A stretch of DNA of 64,000 bases, from positions 2,435,542-2,499,541 of the forward strand of contig JAESIW010000200.1 of the NCBI GenBank assembly GCA_016802295.1, read 5' to 3'. This document shows, piece after piece, positions 11,801 through 23,816 of this stretch (the first letter of the stretch is position 1; every line of letters begins with the position of its first letter). The DNA is from Brachionus rotundiformis (Eukaryota; Rotifera; Eurotatoria; Ploima; Brachionidae). The notes beneath the pieces are model-generated. The model was not told the DNA's origin. It was given only the letters and a program-made list of their open reading frames with translations, and ran no database searches. The position numbers and the translations under genes are program-made.

Positions 11801-13576
11801 TTTGAGTAAAAAATATATAGTATAATAAATAATGCAGTTCTTAAAGCTTTTACCTGTGGTGTTTGTTCGATATAGAAAAAGTAAACTATTTCTAAATTTA
11901 AATGCTCGAGAAATTTAATTTGCTTGAGAAAATTTAAACTAAAATCAATTATTGTTACACAAAGTATACTAAATCAAATTAAATGTGTTTATCATAGAAA
12001 ATAGATTTTTATGATATGAAAAATTGACTAACCTGTCTTTCAAAATTTTCAATTCTAATATTTTCTTCTTTAATTTGTCGCATTTGATTTTCTTTCAATT
12101 CAGCTTCTTTTTCGTACAATTGAGCCAGCTCTTCTTCCAAATCTTTCATTTTTTTATCATATCTCTCTTGCAGTTCTTTTTTTCTTTCGTCTAATTTATC
12201 AATGTACTTTTTTTCAATATGATCAAAATAAATCTAGAAAGCAAAATGATATAAAATTATACAAAAAAATCAATTTTTACTTCTATTTCTCGTTTCTCTT
12301 CATTTTCATCCAATTCATCAAAACTTTTTCCACTTTTTATGTACTTGGACAATTGCATGCTGAACTTTTGTTTTTTAAGCTGTTTTTCATTATCGTAGTC
12401 TTTCTGCATTGAGTTTAAAATGTCCAAATGCTTTTTGGTCATTAACTCCTTCTCAGTTTCAAAGTCTGAATTTAATTTGTTCCTGAGTTTGTTCAACTTT
12501 TCTTCTTGGTCTTTTTCAAGTTTTTTCTTTTCCAAATTAATAGATTTGTTCACTTCGGATTCGATTTCCAGTTTTAATTTTTTAATTCGGGTCTCTTTTT
12601 CATCCAAAAGTTCCAATCTACGCTGGTCAAACTCTTTGTCAAGGCTTTTACTTAAATTTTTAAGTTCTTCATCTTTGTTTTTAAACTCGGGCTTTGGCTC
12701 ATCTGCACTCTCCTCAGCAAGTGAATCCAGTTTGGTCGATTTTCTCACCTCTTCGTCCTTACTTGCTCCCAACACTGACTTAATATAATTTCTAGTCGGG
12801 CTATCTAAGACATCGCGAGACGTGGTAGGAGCCGAATCAGCATTATTTGAATTTAAATTGGACTCTTTATCTTTACCAACCATCAAGACTACATTTAGTT
12901 TGTCCAGTTTAAAAGAGGTTTCTTTGTCTATACCAAAATCAACTGGCTTGCGGAAATCATCTGAGTCATCCGAATCGGATTTTTTTCTCCAGCTAGCTTC
13001 CGACTCTTCTTCCATGTCTCGTTTCAGCTCTTCTTCAAACTCAATTCCATAGTCATTGGCAAAAATAAAATCATTCTTTAATTTATTTTTATTGGCATTG
13101 TTCAATACATCGCTAAGAGTGGACGTGCTTTTACTAGTGCCATTTTTCATTGTTCCAAAAGGGCTGGAAATTTTGCTCTCAGAAGGACGATAATTCGACT
13201 TACCATTTAATTGGACTACTTTGCGCTCTTCAATGACCAGATTTTTGTAATCTTTATCGCACGGATGATCCCAAATGGACTCGCCAGTTTCAAAATTAAA
13301 ATAGTACAGTTCTTCTTGTGTCGGGTCGTGCACAGCCTTCCAGCCTTTGGGAAGCGGAGCTTTGACGCCTTGCCGCGCTATCCACATCAACTCTGGTTCC
13401 TATTAAAATATTACATTTTCTTATTAGATTCAAAAGCTCTTAAATTAATAATTTTTGTTATAGATTAGTTTTACCTGATCGGGATCAATTCCGATATACT
13501 TTGCATATTCTGCTATGTCTTCTTCAGTTGGTTGGATGTTTTCATCATATTCGATTATAATTTGGTCGTTGGACAT
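8891..13576 (-). CDS. CEP164: CEP164-like centriolar distal appendage protein
   Basis: CEP164 sits on distal appendages of the mother centriole and is needed for docking to the membrane and ciliogenesis. Four exons are read: 13576-13475, 13399-12281, 12233-12033 and 10681-8891, about 1070 residues. Residues 1-85 match the family closely: an acidic start, EIxxYAKYIGIDP, EPELMWIARQG, then a WW domain (about 49-82: LPKGWKAVHDP, YYFNFETGESIWDHPCD). The rest is acidic linker followed by long Lys/Glu-rich coiled coil, as in CEP164. Vertebrate CEP164 is longer (about 1460). The third intron is 1351 bases, far larger than the others here, and contains a palindromic transposon-like element (10979-11349). 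An extra small exon within that intron cannot be excluded, though the frame is maintained without one. The last exon opens exactly at an AG followed by ATGGAC, so that ATG is internal. Confidence 0.88.
10979..11349. mobile_element. Palindromic element with 11-base direct repeats
   Basis: Arms of about 120 bases (10979-11098 and 11230-11349) are inverted copies of each other, sharing for example TACTGCAATAAATTGCAACA. The ends read GTATTGTCAATTTC and its near-complement. CCATCGAAAAA stands directly outside both ends (10968-10978 and 11350-11360) in the same orientation, as a target-site duplication would. No ORF. It lies inside the large CEP164 intron. I read it as a non-autonomous foldback/MITE insertion; the superfamily is unknown. 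Confidence 0.75.
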
Positions 13577-13751
13577 GGTCAAGTAGTTTGAATTTAGCTT
13601 AAAGTTTCATTAGAGAAAAAAATAAGACTGTGTCGAGGGTTTTATTAATTAATTAAAATTTTCTCAAAAACAACGATGATAAAAATTGGAAAACTAACAC
13701 TGGTACGTATAAAAAAATGCTTAAAAGCTTTTAATTATAATTCTTTTAAAT

Positions 13752-13859
13752 TTATCTATGGTTTATTTTGTTCTTTAACTCATTTATCAAATCGAGCTTT
13801 TCCACAAATCTCTTCGTCTCTTTAACTGAGCTTTGCTTCGATTTGCTTGGATGTTTAGC
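13752..13859 (-). CDS. Possible orphan terminal exon
   Basis: A 36-codon open stretch on the minus strand follows an acceptor-like TTGTAG and ends in TAA. It reads AKHPSKSKQSSVKETKR then FVEKLDLINELKNKIN. The charged, helix-like composition is unlike the surrounding non-coding DNA. There is no ATG and no upstream exon could be assigned between here and the formin start. It could be the last exon of an undetected gene or chance. Confidence 0.25.
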   Translation of the reverse strand, partial: AKHPSKSKQSSVKETKRFVEKLDLINELKNKINHR

Positions 13860-14971
13860 CTACAAATTTTGTGTGTCAGGTAAAATTGGAGAATTTTTCT
13901 TTTCAAAATTACTCTAATTATTAAAAGAATTTGAAAAATGTTTCTATGACAACAAATTTTTATAAATGTATTCTTGAATCTAATTTTTTCGTTTTACAAA
14001 AATAAAAATATATTTGTTTAAAATTGTTCCGCTAATCTTGAATCCTAAGAAAAAAATCTAAAATGCTCGATTACAAAAATTTGCTCATTGATCCTTAAAA
14101 AATATATAAAATTTATCTAGGGGTTCAATATATCAATCTGTCAGGATATAAACAATAAGATATTAATTAAAAAATTTGAGTATTCTAGCTATATAAATTT
14201 TAATTAGATTTTTGGTTTAAAAATTTTTTTATTAAATAATGAATCTCAAATAAAAAGGTTAAAAAGTTTTCTCTACTTTCAAACAAATATATAATTTATA
14301 ATTTTTTGTTTTATTAGATTGGTATTAGCGTATCGAGCTCAAATGATAAAATGCCTTTACGATTACAAAATCTGTTTTTGAAAACATGCTGATTTGACTT
14401 TATAAAATGACCTCGACTAATTTGCCAATAATTAATTTTAAAAAATCATTAGCTTGATTTAATTTTAATCATATTTTCTAGTTTTTTTGTATCAATATTT
14501 TAGATTGCAAGTCGGAGGATTTTGACAGATTTGGAAAATTAACTAAACAAGGGACTAATACAATTTTCATATTTATTTTAGTTTATTTTTCTTCATATAT
14601 AATTAAGAATAAATTTGCGTCAGTTTTTAATAATATACTTTGAAAACAATTAATTAAATAAAAAGTTTTTAAATTTTGGTCAAAAATTCCTCTCTAATTA
14701 CTGTTTTATTAAAAAAAAAAATAGTAAAATATTCAATATTGTTAAAGTTTAACATTAAATAGATAATTTATAAAATTAAATACTTAATGACTGAAAAATT
14801 CAGAAATCAAAAACAGATAAAATTATTTGCTTAATGTCATAAACTACGAATAAATATTTCACTATGGTTTAAAAGCTTATCACCAATTTTGCTAATTATG
14901 CAAAAGGTAAAAAATCTAAAAATGATCATTATATTACTAGTTTAAAAAAGATAAATATGAAATTTTGAAAA
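13860..14971. other. Intergenic, AT-rich
   Basis: 5' flank of formin copy 1 on the plus strand. No promoter element could be assigned. Confidence 0.5.
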
Positions 14972-17900
14972 ATGAGCAAAGAACCATTCAAGTCGTTTAT
15001 ACATAAAACTTTCCGTGGAAAAAAAAATACCCATAAACAAAGACAAACCTTATCTGATATTAAATTCTCTGAACCCAATGACGACGCATCACAAAAACCC
15101 GAAGAAAACTCAATTTTTTCCCAAAATGAGCCGAATAACAGAATGAGTTCAGTGTCAAATACAGAATCAGATAGGTAGTGCTTGAGAAGCCAAAAAATTT
15201 TTAAAAACTTACAATTTTTGACCAAAGATTGGGAGCTCAAAAAATTTTATCCGAGAATGAAAAGTATGAACAAATGACTACTGAACAAATAGATGAAGAA
15301 TTTGAAAAATATGTTCTAGTATTGAATTTTTAAAAAATAATTATTTTAGTTGTATCATTTTATAATTAAGAATGATGTAAATTTAAAACTAGATAAGGAT
15401 ATTGAAAAGTTGAAAAACTTGCCATTTGAATCAAAAAAATGTCTTTTGATAAATATGAAAAAAAATGAAAATTTTGTGGAGGATAAGGCAGCAAACATGG
15501 TAAATATTTTGAAAGAGGCCTTTCGAAATTCCAAAAATCTAAAAGAAAACCTAAAACAACTATTAAAAGAAATCAAAAGAATAAGTGTTTGTATTGCATC
15601 AAAGCCTGTCAGGTAATTTAAATAAAATAATTTTATTTATTTATTTTTATTTATTTGATGAAAGTTGGTTACAAGAGTTTAATCAATCCAGCGGATTGAC
15701 TCTTCTACAAAATATTCTTCTAGATTTCAGGACAAATTATAGAAATAATAAGTTAAATAAAACTTTAAATACTATCGGCAGAAATAGCCTGCTAGTTGAA
15801 AAAAATGAATCAAAAGAAAAAGATAATCAATTGAGAAAAAATATCCGATTAGAATCAATAAAAATTCTAACTTCGTTTGCAAATACTAAAGTAAATTACT
15901 ATTTAAAAATTAAAAAAAAATATTAATTTCTATTAAGTATGGTATAAATGAAATATTGGATAATAAATTCATTTTAATGGCTATTGCTACATGTATGGAT
16001 TGTAGTGATACAGCTACAATGACTGAAGCGTGTAAGTTACTTGCGGTATTGTCGGTCTTAGAGTAACTTTTTGGATAATTTGTTTAAATTATTAATTTTA
16101 AAACTTAAATTAATTTAATAAAAGTCAAGAAAAAGTTTTGAATGGAATTATAGAAACAGCAAAATTTGAAGGAGCACAAAAAAGTTTTTCAGAAATAGTC
16201 AAAGCTTTAAACATAAATGAAGATGAAGATTTAAAAGTAAATAGAAAAGATAAAATAATGACTAAAATTTTTAACAGATAAGCTCAATGATTTTGATAAA
16301 CGCGCTGATTTGTAATGCAGACAGCTTGGATTTTAAGATTCACCTAAGAAGCGATTTTAATAGATGTGGTCTCGGGTTAGCCATAGAGGTATATTTGTTT
16401 GTTTGCTTTTACCAAAAAAAAGACATTTTTTAATTCAATTAATTGTAAAAAGAGCCTAAAACAAAAATATGGATCTCTTGACGAATCGATGGAAAAAGAA
16501 TCGGACAAACTAATGAAACAGATAGACATTTTTGAGAGCCATGCACAAGATAATTTTGAGAAAATGGACAGCTATTTTGACAATATTGTTGGCTTTTGGG
16601 AAGGTGAATAATATTATTTTTAATATTGGTTTTTATCTTATTAATGAATGAAATTAAAATTAAAAAAAATATTAGATCCTAAAACGTGTTTTGAATATTT
16701 GTTCAACTCGGTAAAAGATTCACCATCCGAGTGCTGTCTTTTGTCAATTTTGCAGCATTTACTGCTAATAAGAGATGATATTCACATTCGGTACTCTTAC
16801 TTCAGGTTGATTGAAGAGTGTGTGGCAAAGATAGCTCTGCACAAAGAGGGACGGGATCCTGATTTTAATTATGGTTCAAAATTTGATTTTGATATTGATT
16901 CAATGCTAAGTAAATAGATTAAATTCTTAAATGTGGTCAAATTTAAAGAGTTGGTATTTTATTTTTTTTGCTTGATAGAGGCATTGAAGGAGTCTGTGCA
17001 GAGTGAAATGTCTGACCAAGATGGAAAAATGTCTGTTGTGAATTCAAAGAGATTGGAGACTGCCATTTCAGAGAAACAAGAACTAGAGGCCAAGTTTCAT
17101 ACATTGAACATCAAATTGAAATGTACAGAAGAAGTGTTGAATCAGATGAAGCAAAAAGTATCAGATGATGTTGTTGGTGAAATAGAATCTATGCTGAGCA
17201 AGCGATTGAATGCAGAATTAGCTTCAGAAGAAACAGCAACAGCTCAAACAGCACCACCACCGCCTCCTCCACCTCCTCCATTGCTAGGTTCAAGTGGTCC
17301 TCCGCCGCCACCACCATTGTTAGAGTCTGGAGGAGGACCTCCACCGCCTCCTCCGCCACTTCCTTTGCCAGGATTTTCTGGCGGACCACCTGCTCCACCT
17401 CCACCACCGCCATTATTTGGTGGACCACCACCTCCACCTCTTCTCATAAGTGGTAAAAATTTTCTCCTTCGAAATTCCAGCTAAAAAATAATATCTAAAA
17501 GCAAATACTCTTCCATTTGGAATGAAAGAAAAAAAGAAATTTAATGTTGATAGACCATTAAAGCGTATTAATTGGAATAAAATTCAGACAAATCGCTTAA
17601 AAGAGAATTCATTTTGGGTCAAAGTTAATGAAGAGAAATTGGCAAGCGATGATATATTCAAAGTTTTGACAGATAACTTCTCGACAAAATCAGTCAAATC
17701 AAGTATGATATTAAAAACAATTTAAAATTAAAATATAATGCTCTCTAAAATTTATCTTTCAAAGAAATAATATTATAAGTATTATATTATTAATCTGAAA
17801 TTTAATTATGGTAAAGCCCAGACAGTTCTGAACGGAACTTAGTCCTTTCTTCTGGTCCAATTTTTTTCAAATTGACTCTTTTGTTACTTTGTTAGTTGAT

Positions 17901-20218
17901 AAAAAAGAAAGAAAATGAGTTTGTCTAAGATTATGCAATAATTTTCTCCTAAATATTACCTTCCAAAAAATGAAATAAAATTGTCAATTATTTTGTTAAA
18001 TTTCTTTGTTTAAGAGTTGATTGAATCAAAAGGAAATGATGAGTCAATGCTAAGAAAAAAACCAACAACCAAAGAACTAAAATATCTAGATGATAAACAA
18101 GCACAAAATTTATGTAATTGACTGAATAGTTTTATTATAATAGAATGATAAACAATTTTTTTTTTCTAGCGATTTTACTAAAATCTTTCAAAGCTGATCC
18201 AAACGAAATAATCAAATGGTTGATGGAATGTGACTTGAACAAATTGTCACAAAGTTCTCTTGAACAGTTGGAAAAATTTTTGCCAGAAGATAATATTTTA
18301 ATTAAATATCAAGAATTAAAAGAGAATGTAGACGATTTGGATTCTTCGGAAAAGTTTTTAGTCATTGTAAGTGTTTGCTTGATAATTTTTAAGGCTTAGA
18401 TTTTATCTTCTTGTATTCAGATATCTCAAATAAAAGGCTTGAGAAAAAGAATCAAAAGTCTTATATTCAAATGTAAATTTCCCGAACAACAGGATGAAAT
18501 CCGAGTTGACTTGGTTGCTGGAACCCAGGCTTGTATCGATGTTAAAAATAGTGAAAAGTTTCAAAAGTTATTGGAGGTACTTTTACTTGTGGGAAATTTT
18601 CTCAACAGTGGAAGCAGCAGTTTAGAGGGATCGATTGGCTTTGACATGAAATATCTACCAAAAGTATTTCAGTTTATTTTTAAATTTTTTCAATTATTTT
18701 ATTTTTAAATGATTGGAAATACAAATTTTCAATTTTCTTGAATTTTAGAATTTGATACGGCTGAACATTTTATACAAAAAAATTATAACTATTTTTAGAA
18801 AAAAAGTTAAGAAAATGTTCCTGAAAATTTAAAATACAAAGTTGTATCAATTTTCACAATCTTCTTAAGATGTGCCAAAAGCACTTCGCCGAAAAAATAA
18901 TAATTTAATTTTTGTAAAATTTGAACAGTTCACAAATAATAAGAACAAGTTTTTAACTTTCTTTAAAGATTTTAAAACATATTTCAATGGTAAGTTTTGT
19001 TCTATTGTACAAAATTTTACTATATCTTAGATTCTTTGAGAATATAAATAGTTGAGATTTTAATTATTAATGGTTTTGATAAACAATTAACTGGTTATTT
19101 TAATTTTTATCAAAGTAAAAATGTTTATTTATAATTATATATATCTTCTTAATAAAATGAATTGAATAAATGATTTAGATATCAAATTTATCATATATTT
19201 TAAATAAAACTATATAATATTTTGCGTGTTTTTTAATCCAATCTTGATTGGAAAACTACCAGGACTGAGACTTTTTTGGCTTGTATATAATTATTGTTTT
19301 TTTTTTCTTTTCAAGCTTATTTTTGTTTATAAAAATTAAATAGAGTATTTTTATTCTAAAATAGTTCTTTGGTACGAAAGCAAATGATAATAAGAGAACA
19401 CTTCTACATCTAGTAGCTCAAATAATCAGTGAAAAACATCCACAGATAGAAAATTTTTATGATGATTTCAACGCGTTTCTTGACCAAGCATCCAAAAGTA
19501 GAAAAACTTAAATCTTTTTTCCTTCCTTTACTATCTCTTTTCTATTTTTAGTTGATGGCTCGACCATTCAGAAAAGTCTTAACGAAATGAAGACCAGCAT
19601 TAACAACCTTGAATTGGATATAAAAAATATAAAGAATAGATTGGATCCAACAGACAAGTATTTGGAAGTGATGGAAACATTCTCGAATGACTGTAAAACT
19701 AGATACGAAACTCTTGATTGTATGTTCAACAAAATGAATGAGTGCTACAAAGAGTTGGCAGACTTCTACACATTTGAATGTTCAAAGTATCCTCTTGGCG
19801 AGTTTTTCTCCGACTTGAAAACATTTTGCCAACAATTTGAGCAATGCTTGAACGACAATCTTAAATTCAAAGAAACAGAGGATAAAGTGCGTCGAGCTGA
19901 AGAGGAACGAAAAATAAGGGAAAAGGAAAAACAAGCTAGAAAGGCTCAGAAAGAGAAATTTATCAAATCAGGTGCAAATGGAGGAGATGGTGATACTGGT
20001 GTAATGGACAACTTGTTAGAGGCGCTTCAAAGTGGAAAAATTTTCGAGGCTACCAATCCGAATACTAGCGGTCCAGGTCGCAGGCGACTCATGCGACGTG
20101 ACCATAATTTAATGGGTATATTCTCTTTTAAGTTATTTTTTTTTTGATTTTCAATTATCTTTTTCTAGCCAACTTTAGGCGGACAATGCATAAGCAGTCT
20201 CCTCGGCCTGTAGCTTAG
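14972..20218 (+). CDS. Diaphanous-related formin, copy 1
   Basis: Actin-nucleating Rho-effector formin. Seventeen exons give about 1151 residues; every junction is GT-AG and keeps frame: 14972-15174, 15228-15318, 15371-15612, 15665-15890, 15938-16062, 16125-16236, 16278-16388, 16453-16603, 16676-16909, 16979-17452, 17502-17702, 18015-18113, 18170-18366, 18421-18663, 19365-19497, 19552-20115, 20169-20218. Order: GTPase-binding and inhibitory (FH3) region, coiled coil, proline-rich FH1 (about 580-655, repeated PPPPPP blocks that bind profilin), FH2 (LPFGMKEKKKFN, RINWNKI, LLLVGNFLNSGS), then the autoinhibitory DAD (about 1099, MDNLLEALQSG, followed by RRR). DAD places it with DIAPH rather than DAAM or FMNL. 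The last residues (PRPVA) differ from copy 2. Intron 14 is about 460 bases longer than in copy 2. Confidence 0.93.
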
Positions 20219-20820
20219 ATCACTTTTGTTTAACAGGTAGATGTTCAAAATATGTTTCATCGCATAATTTATTTTTTCTAAATTATAATTCAAAATAAAT
20301 ATTTTTGCTCATTTTATTATATATTTTCATTTAATTCACGACAAGTCATTACTAAATAAAATTCGAAATTGGTGATGAAAAATACTTATAGCTAATCAGC
20401 CTAAGCGGGTGACCTTTTTTTTATTGCATAAAACGATCACATCAAAAATAAGAAATCAAACATCGACAAGGAGTCATTTCGAAGTTTGTTGCGGTTGTTG
20501 TCAGAAAAAGCTTATCGACGAAGTCATGCAGTTTCTAGCTTCGAAAGTTGTGGTGGTTTTCTATTTAGGTGGATATTTTTGTCATAAATTAATTTTTGTC
20601 CAATAATATTAAAAATAAAGTATATAGTGGTAAAATAAATTTTGTGTACATCAGAAATAAATTATTTTTAATCCTTTGAAATTTTAAATTTAAAAACTTT
20701 GTTAAACACTTTTTTTAAAAAATGAATGAATGAATATTCTCTTATACCAGAGATTTAATTTAAAAATCAGAAATTTTAGTTGATTTTTTCTTGATTTTCT
20801 TTATTTGAATAGAAAATTTC
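20219..20820. other. 3' flank of formin 1
   Basis: Intergenic. A less AT-rich patch at 20400-20600 is open on the plus strand but matches no family I know. A 31-base segment at 20781-20811 recurs at 24500-24530 and, inverted, at 26504-26534, so the last part is repeat-derived. Confidence 0.5.
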
Positions 20821-20949
20821 CTAATAGTATTGGGTTAACTAAATAATTAAAAAAGGTCTAGTTTAAAACTTTTATTTTAAAATAATTTCTTTTCTTATTA
20901 CAGACAATTAAAATATTTTAAAAAGTAAATTTAATGTTCATATACAAAG
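20821..20949 (+). repeat. Left terminal inverted repeat
   Basis: Begins CTAATAGTATTGGGTTAACT and ends near TTCATATACAAAG. The complement of 23817-23951 matches it along the whole length with few substitutions and small indels. Confidence 0.85.
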
Positions 20950-21251
20950 GTAATCTAATCTTTAAATTCAATCTTTTCGAGTAAAGAATAAAACTAAAGC
21001 TATTATTTCTAAGTATCTAGTTAAAACACAAATGAACATTATATAATGATATAGAAAAAAAGATTCACCTTACATATCAAGATTTTCGAGCATTTTTTTT
21101 TATTTTTTTATTCGAATTTTATTGGTCAAAGAAAAATAACAATAAATTTAGTTAAGTAATAATTTATTTAAATTAAAAGGTCAATGTCACAATATTAAAA
21201 AAAAATAACAAAATAAAAATCTAACACAAACAAAACAAAAAAGACAAAAAA

Positions 21252-23148
21252 TTATAGGCTCGAATACTCATAATTGTCTTGTCGGGATCTTTTAGCCAAA
21301 ATTTGTTTTATAGATCCCTTTCTTTTGTTTGTTGCCCTGAAATAGTCTATCGTGGTCATATCATTTAATTTTTCTAGACCTTCTAAATTTAAATGATCGA
21401 CGTTATCAACGCTTCGAACAAATTCATGCAGATGATTGACAAATGCGTGAATATACGGAGTGACATCACTACGATGATAAACAGATAGAAACGTTTTGAG
21501 CCAATTTGATGTATTTTGTTTAATGAATTCGTAATTTATCTCTCCTTCACGTTTAAGATAGTTGAAAATTTGAAAAAAGTCTATCCAAATTTTGCTAATA
21601 GTTAACGAATTCTTGAGTTGACTGCTAAAAATTGTATTGATGTTTATTTTGGAAAAAACTTTTACTCGATTACTAGCTGTTAAACTATTCATTATTTAAT
21701 TGATACTTTTTTGTTCATTTTTAAATATTTTCAAGTCAATGCCGCATTCTTGCTTTAAAAACTCAAATAATTTTTGTAGATGAACGTGTTTATCACAATT
21801 AAAAACAGTATTTGATGTAAATTTATCTAAACCTGCAAGTTCCATTATTAGTAATTCGAATAGAACATCAGTAATACGTAGGAACATGTGTAATGTATCA
21901 ATTAAAAAGTTGGAATGCGGTATATCAATCATGGCATTCTGTTTATAACCTAAGTGACTTTTAGATTGCTTTTCTATTACTTTGAGTTGTTTTTCGTACG
22001 TTCCAGGTGTTGCTTTGTTTATATCTGCTAATTTGTCTTTGTGCACCTCGCACCATAAACATGGGAAATTCGATGACGCGCTGTACAAACCAAGTACTAA
22101 TGCTGAAATTTTCCAGTCCGAGCAAAAAAAAAACTCAATTGTAAAAATATTTTCATCGTGTGTAAACTCTTTGAAGTCTTTTATATCTCCCCATATTTTC
22201 GTCATCCAATTTTGAACACTCTCATAACTCTCGTCGTTAACTTTGAAAATTCCTAATGAATATTGTCCATTGACCCCGGATGATTTTTTGTCCTCATTTA
22301 AAATTGAGAAACAAAAATTTATCATTTTAATACCTCTTGCAACGTTAGTTCCATCCGCCGATAACTTGATTTTAATATCATGTCCTTTGAGTGATTTATT
22401 CTCTATCAAAACTTCAATTTTCATTTTTATTTGATCGACCGGATTTACATAAACACCGTCATCTATATTGTTAATTGACAAATTGCTGTTAATTTCTTGC
22501 CTTTTTTTTTTAATTATTGAAATAGATGGAACTTCCGGTAACATAATATCTTTAAGCGAATGAAATAATGCATCTGAAATACGATTTTTATCTTTGAGGT
22601 ATAAATAGTACTCAGATGAAGTCTTACTACAGCTTCTTGTTTTATTTCTAATGTGTATGATTAGAGTCATTCACATTATTGTTCTTACACAAAAGGATTT
22701 TATCAATTTTTAGGCCTACAATATTAAAAATACAATCAACTTTATTTAATACCTGGTTGATTTCATTTTTAATGTAGTTCGATTGTCTTTTATTAACGTC
22801 AAAAAAGTCAGCTCGTCTGTTGTTAATAAAAGATTTATTACGTAATGAATCGTTTTCTAATTTATGAATCTTTTTATCTTTTTTTTTCAATTCTGTCTTA
22901 AGCTCCTGAACCAATTTTTTTTGATCAGACAACTCTTGGTCTTTGTTTATTTAATGGCTTTGCTTGTTTAAATTTTCGCACCTAAATTGCTGCAGTTGAG
23001 TCATGCTATCAGTCAAATTCTTTTTTAATTGGGAAATATGTATATTTTTAATTGAAATTTCATTCTTAGCGTTAATTAATTGAATGTTTAAATCACTAAT
23101 TGTTTTATTTAAACTATTGAAATCGTTTATGGAAATTGCAAAAATCAT
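21252..23148 (-). pseudogene. Broken transposase with RAG1/Transib-like motif order
   Basis: Four open pieces in one direction: 23148-22951, 22932-22648, 22670-21696 and 21692-21252. The first two are in one frame separated by a single TAA (22951-22953). The last two share another frame, separated only by TAA (21696-21698). A frameshift or tiny intron near 22650-22670 joins the pairs. The N-terminal part is coiled coil (DQKKLVQELKTELKKKD). The core has in order: KLSADGTNVAR, a long beta-rich stretch ending FPCLWCEVHK (CxxC), IDTLHMFLRITD, and in the last piece PYIHAFVNHLHEF plus LEGLEKLND. Asp, Asp and Glu in this order, with a CxxC before the second Asp, recall RAG1/Transib cores. The tips do not start with CAC as Transib and RAG signals do, so it may be a different superfamily. 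Nearly intact but not translatable as is. Confidence 0.6.
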
Positions 23149-23162
23149 TTTTATAACCTTAG

Positions 23163-23681
23163 ATGATAATTACCCGTAATCAAGGTTTATATAAGCAAGG
23201 CTTTTATTCAGCAAAAAAAGAATTTCAAGTAAAATCCCTTAATGAAACGAGCCGTCGTCAAAGAATTAATAAACAAAGAAGACCTATCCAACTCGATCAT
23301 TTTATTGATGAAATCAATTTTAATGTCGCACGCCTTTTAAAAACTCATCGAAAGTCAAATCAATACAAAAATTTTGAAATTAATATAACTAGATCATTGT
23401 TTTTGTATTTGAAAAGCAAGTATTGGTTAAGCTCAAGATATAAACAGGTGAGCGGCTTTTTTGAGGATTTTGGGATTTTAAGAGAAAAATATATGAATGA
23501 TTCAGATATCAATTCTATTGATATCGAGTCATTCGAAGTTAACATTTCAAAGAGTAAAATTCAGAGGGTTCTAGACAAAAGCCTAAAAGAAAATGTTTTT
23601 CGGGGTCTGGCTTCAATCGGTTTTAGATTTTTAGTTAAAAAATCAAAAGCTGATTATAATAATTCAAATATTGGCCAATAA
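23163..23681 (+). CDS. Transposon-borne ORF, unknown function
   Basis: A 172-residue intact ORF inside the 3.1 kb transposon, divergent from the transposase, the two reading frames being only 14 bases apart. It is basic and lacks Cys/His clusters, membrane segments or a signal peptide. It begins MIITRNQGLYKQGFY and has a helix-rich centre (FIDEINFNVARLLKTHRKS). I do not recognise it. Being whole while the transposase is broken, it may be the accessory protein of this element. A coding function in the host cannot be excluded. Confidence 0.6.
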   Translation: MIITRNQGLYKQGFYSAKKEFQVKSLNETSRRQRINKQRRPIQLDHFIDEINFNVARLLKTHRKSNQYKNFEINITRSLFLYLKSKYWLSSRYKQVSGFFEDFGILREKYMNDSDINSIDIESFEVNISKSKIQRVLDKSLKENVFRGLASIGFRFLVKKSKADYNNSNIGQ

Positions 23682-23816
23682 TTTGTATTCCTTTTTTTTA
23701 TTTGTCAATTTGTATTTTATTATAATTTTTTTTGTCCAATAAAATTTTATCAGTTTTTTCAAATTTGTTGCCCACTTTCTATAGAAAAAAATAGATATGA
23801 AAGATTAGATATATAT

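Noticed and set aside
16399..16611. Plus-strand ORF starting MFAFTKKKTFF (and its twin at 32829)
   Set aside because: Its first part is intron 7 of the formin read through; the exon starts after AG at 16452 and 32882.
17189..17447. Gly-rich and Val/Glu-rich minus-strand ORFs over the formin FH1 exons (also 33617-33913)
   Set aside because: They are reverse-strand readings of the proline codons in FH1; no independent support.
20409..20606. Open stretch with CCGCCQKK after formin 1
   Set aside because: No family resemblance; lies after the formin stop and is not present after copy 2, so not a formin exon. Left as unexplained.
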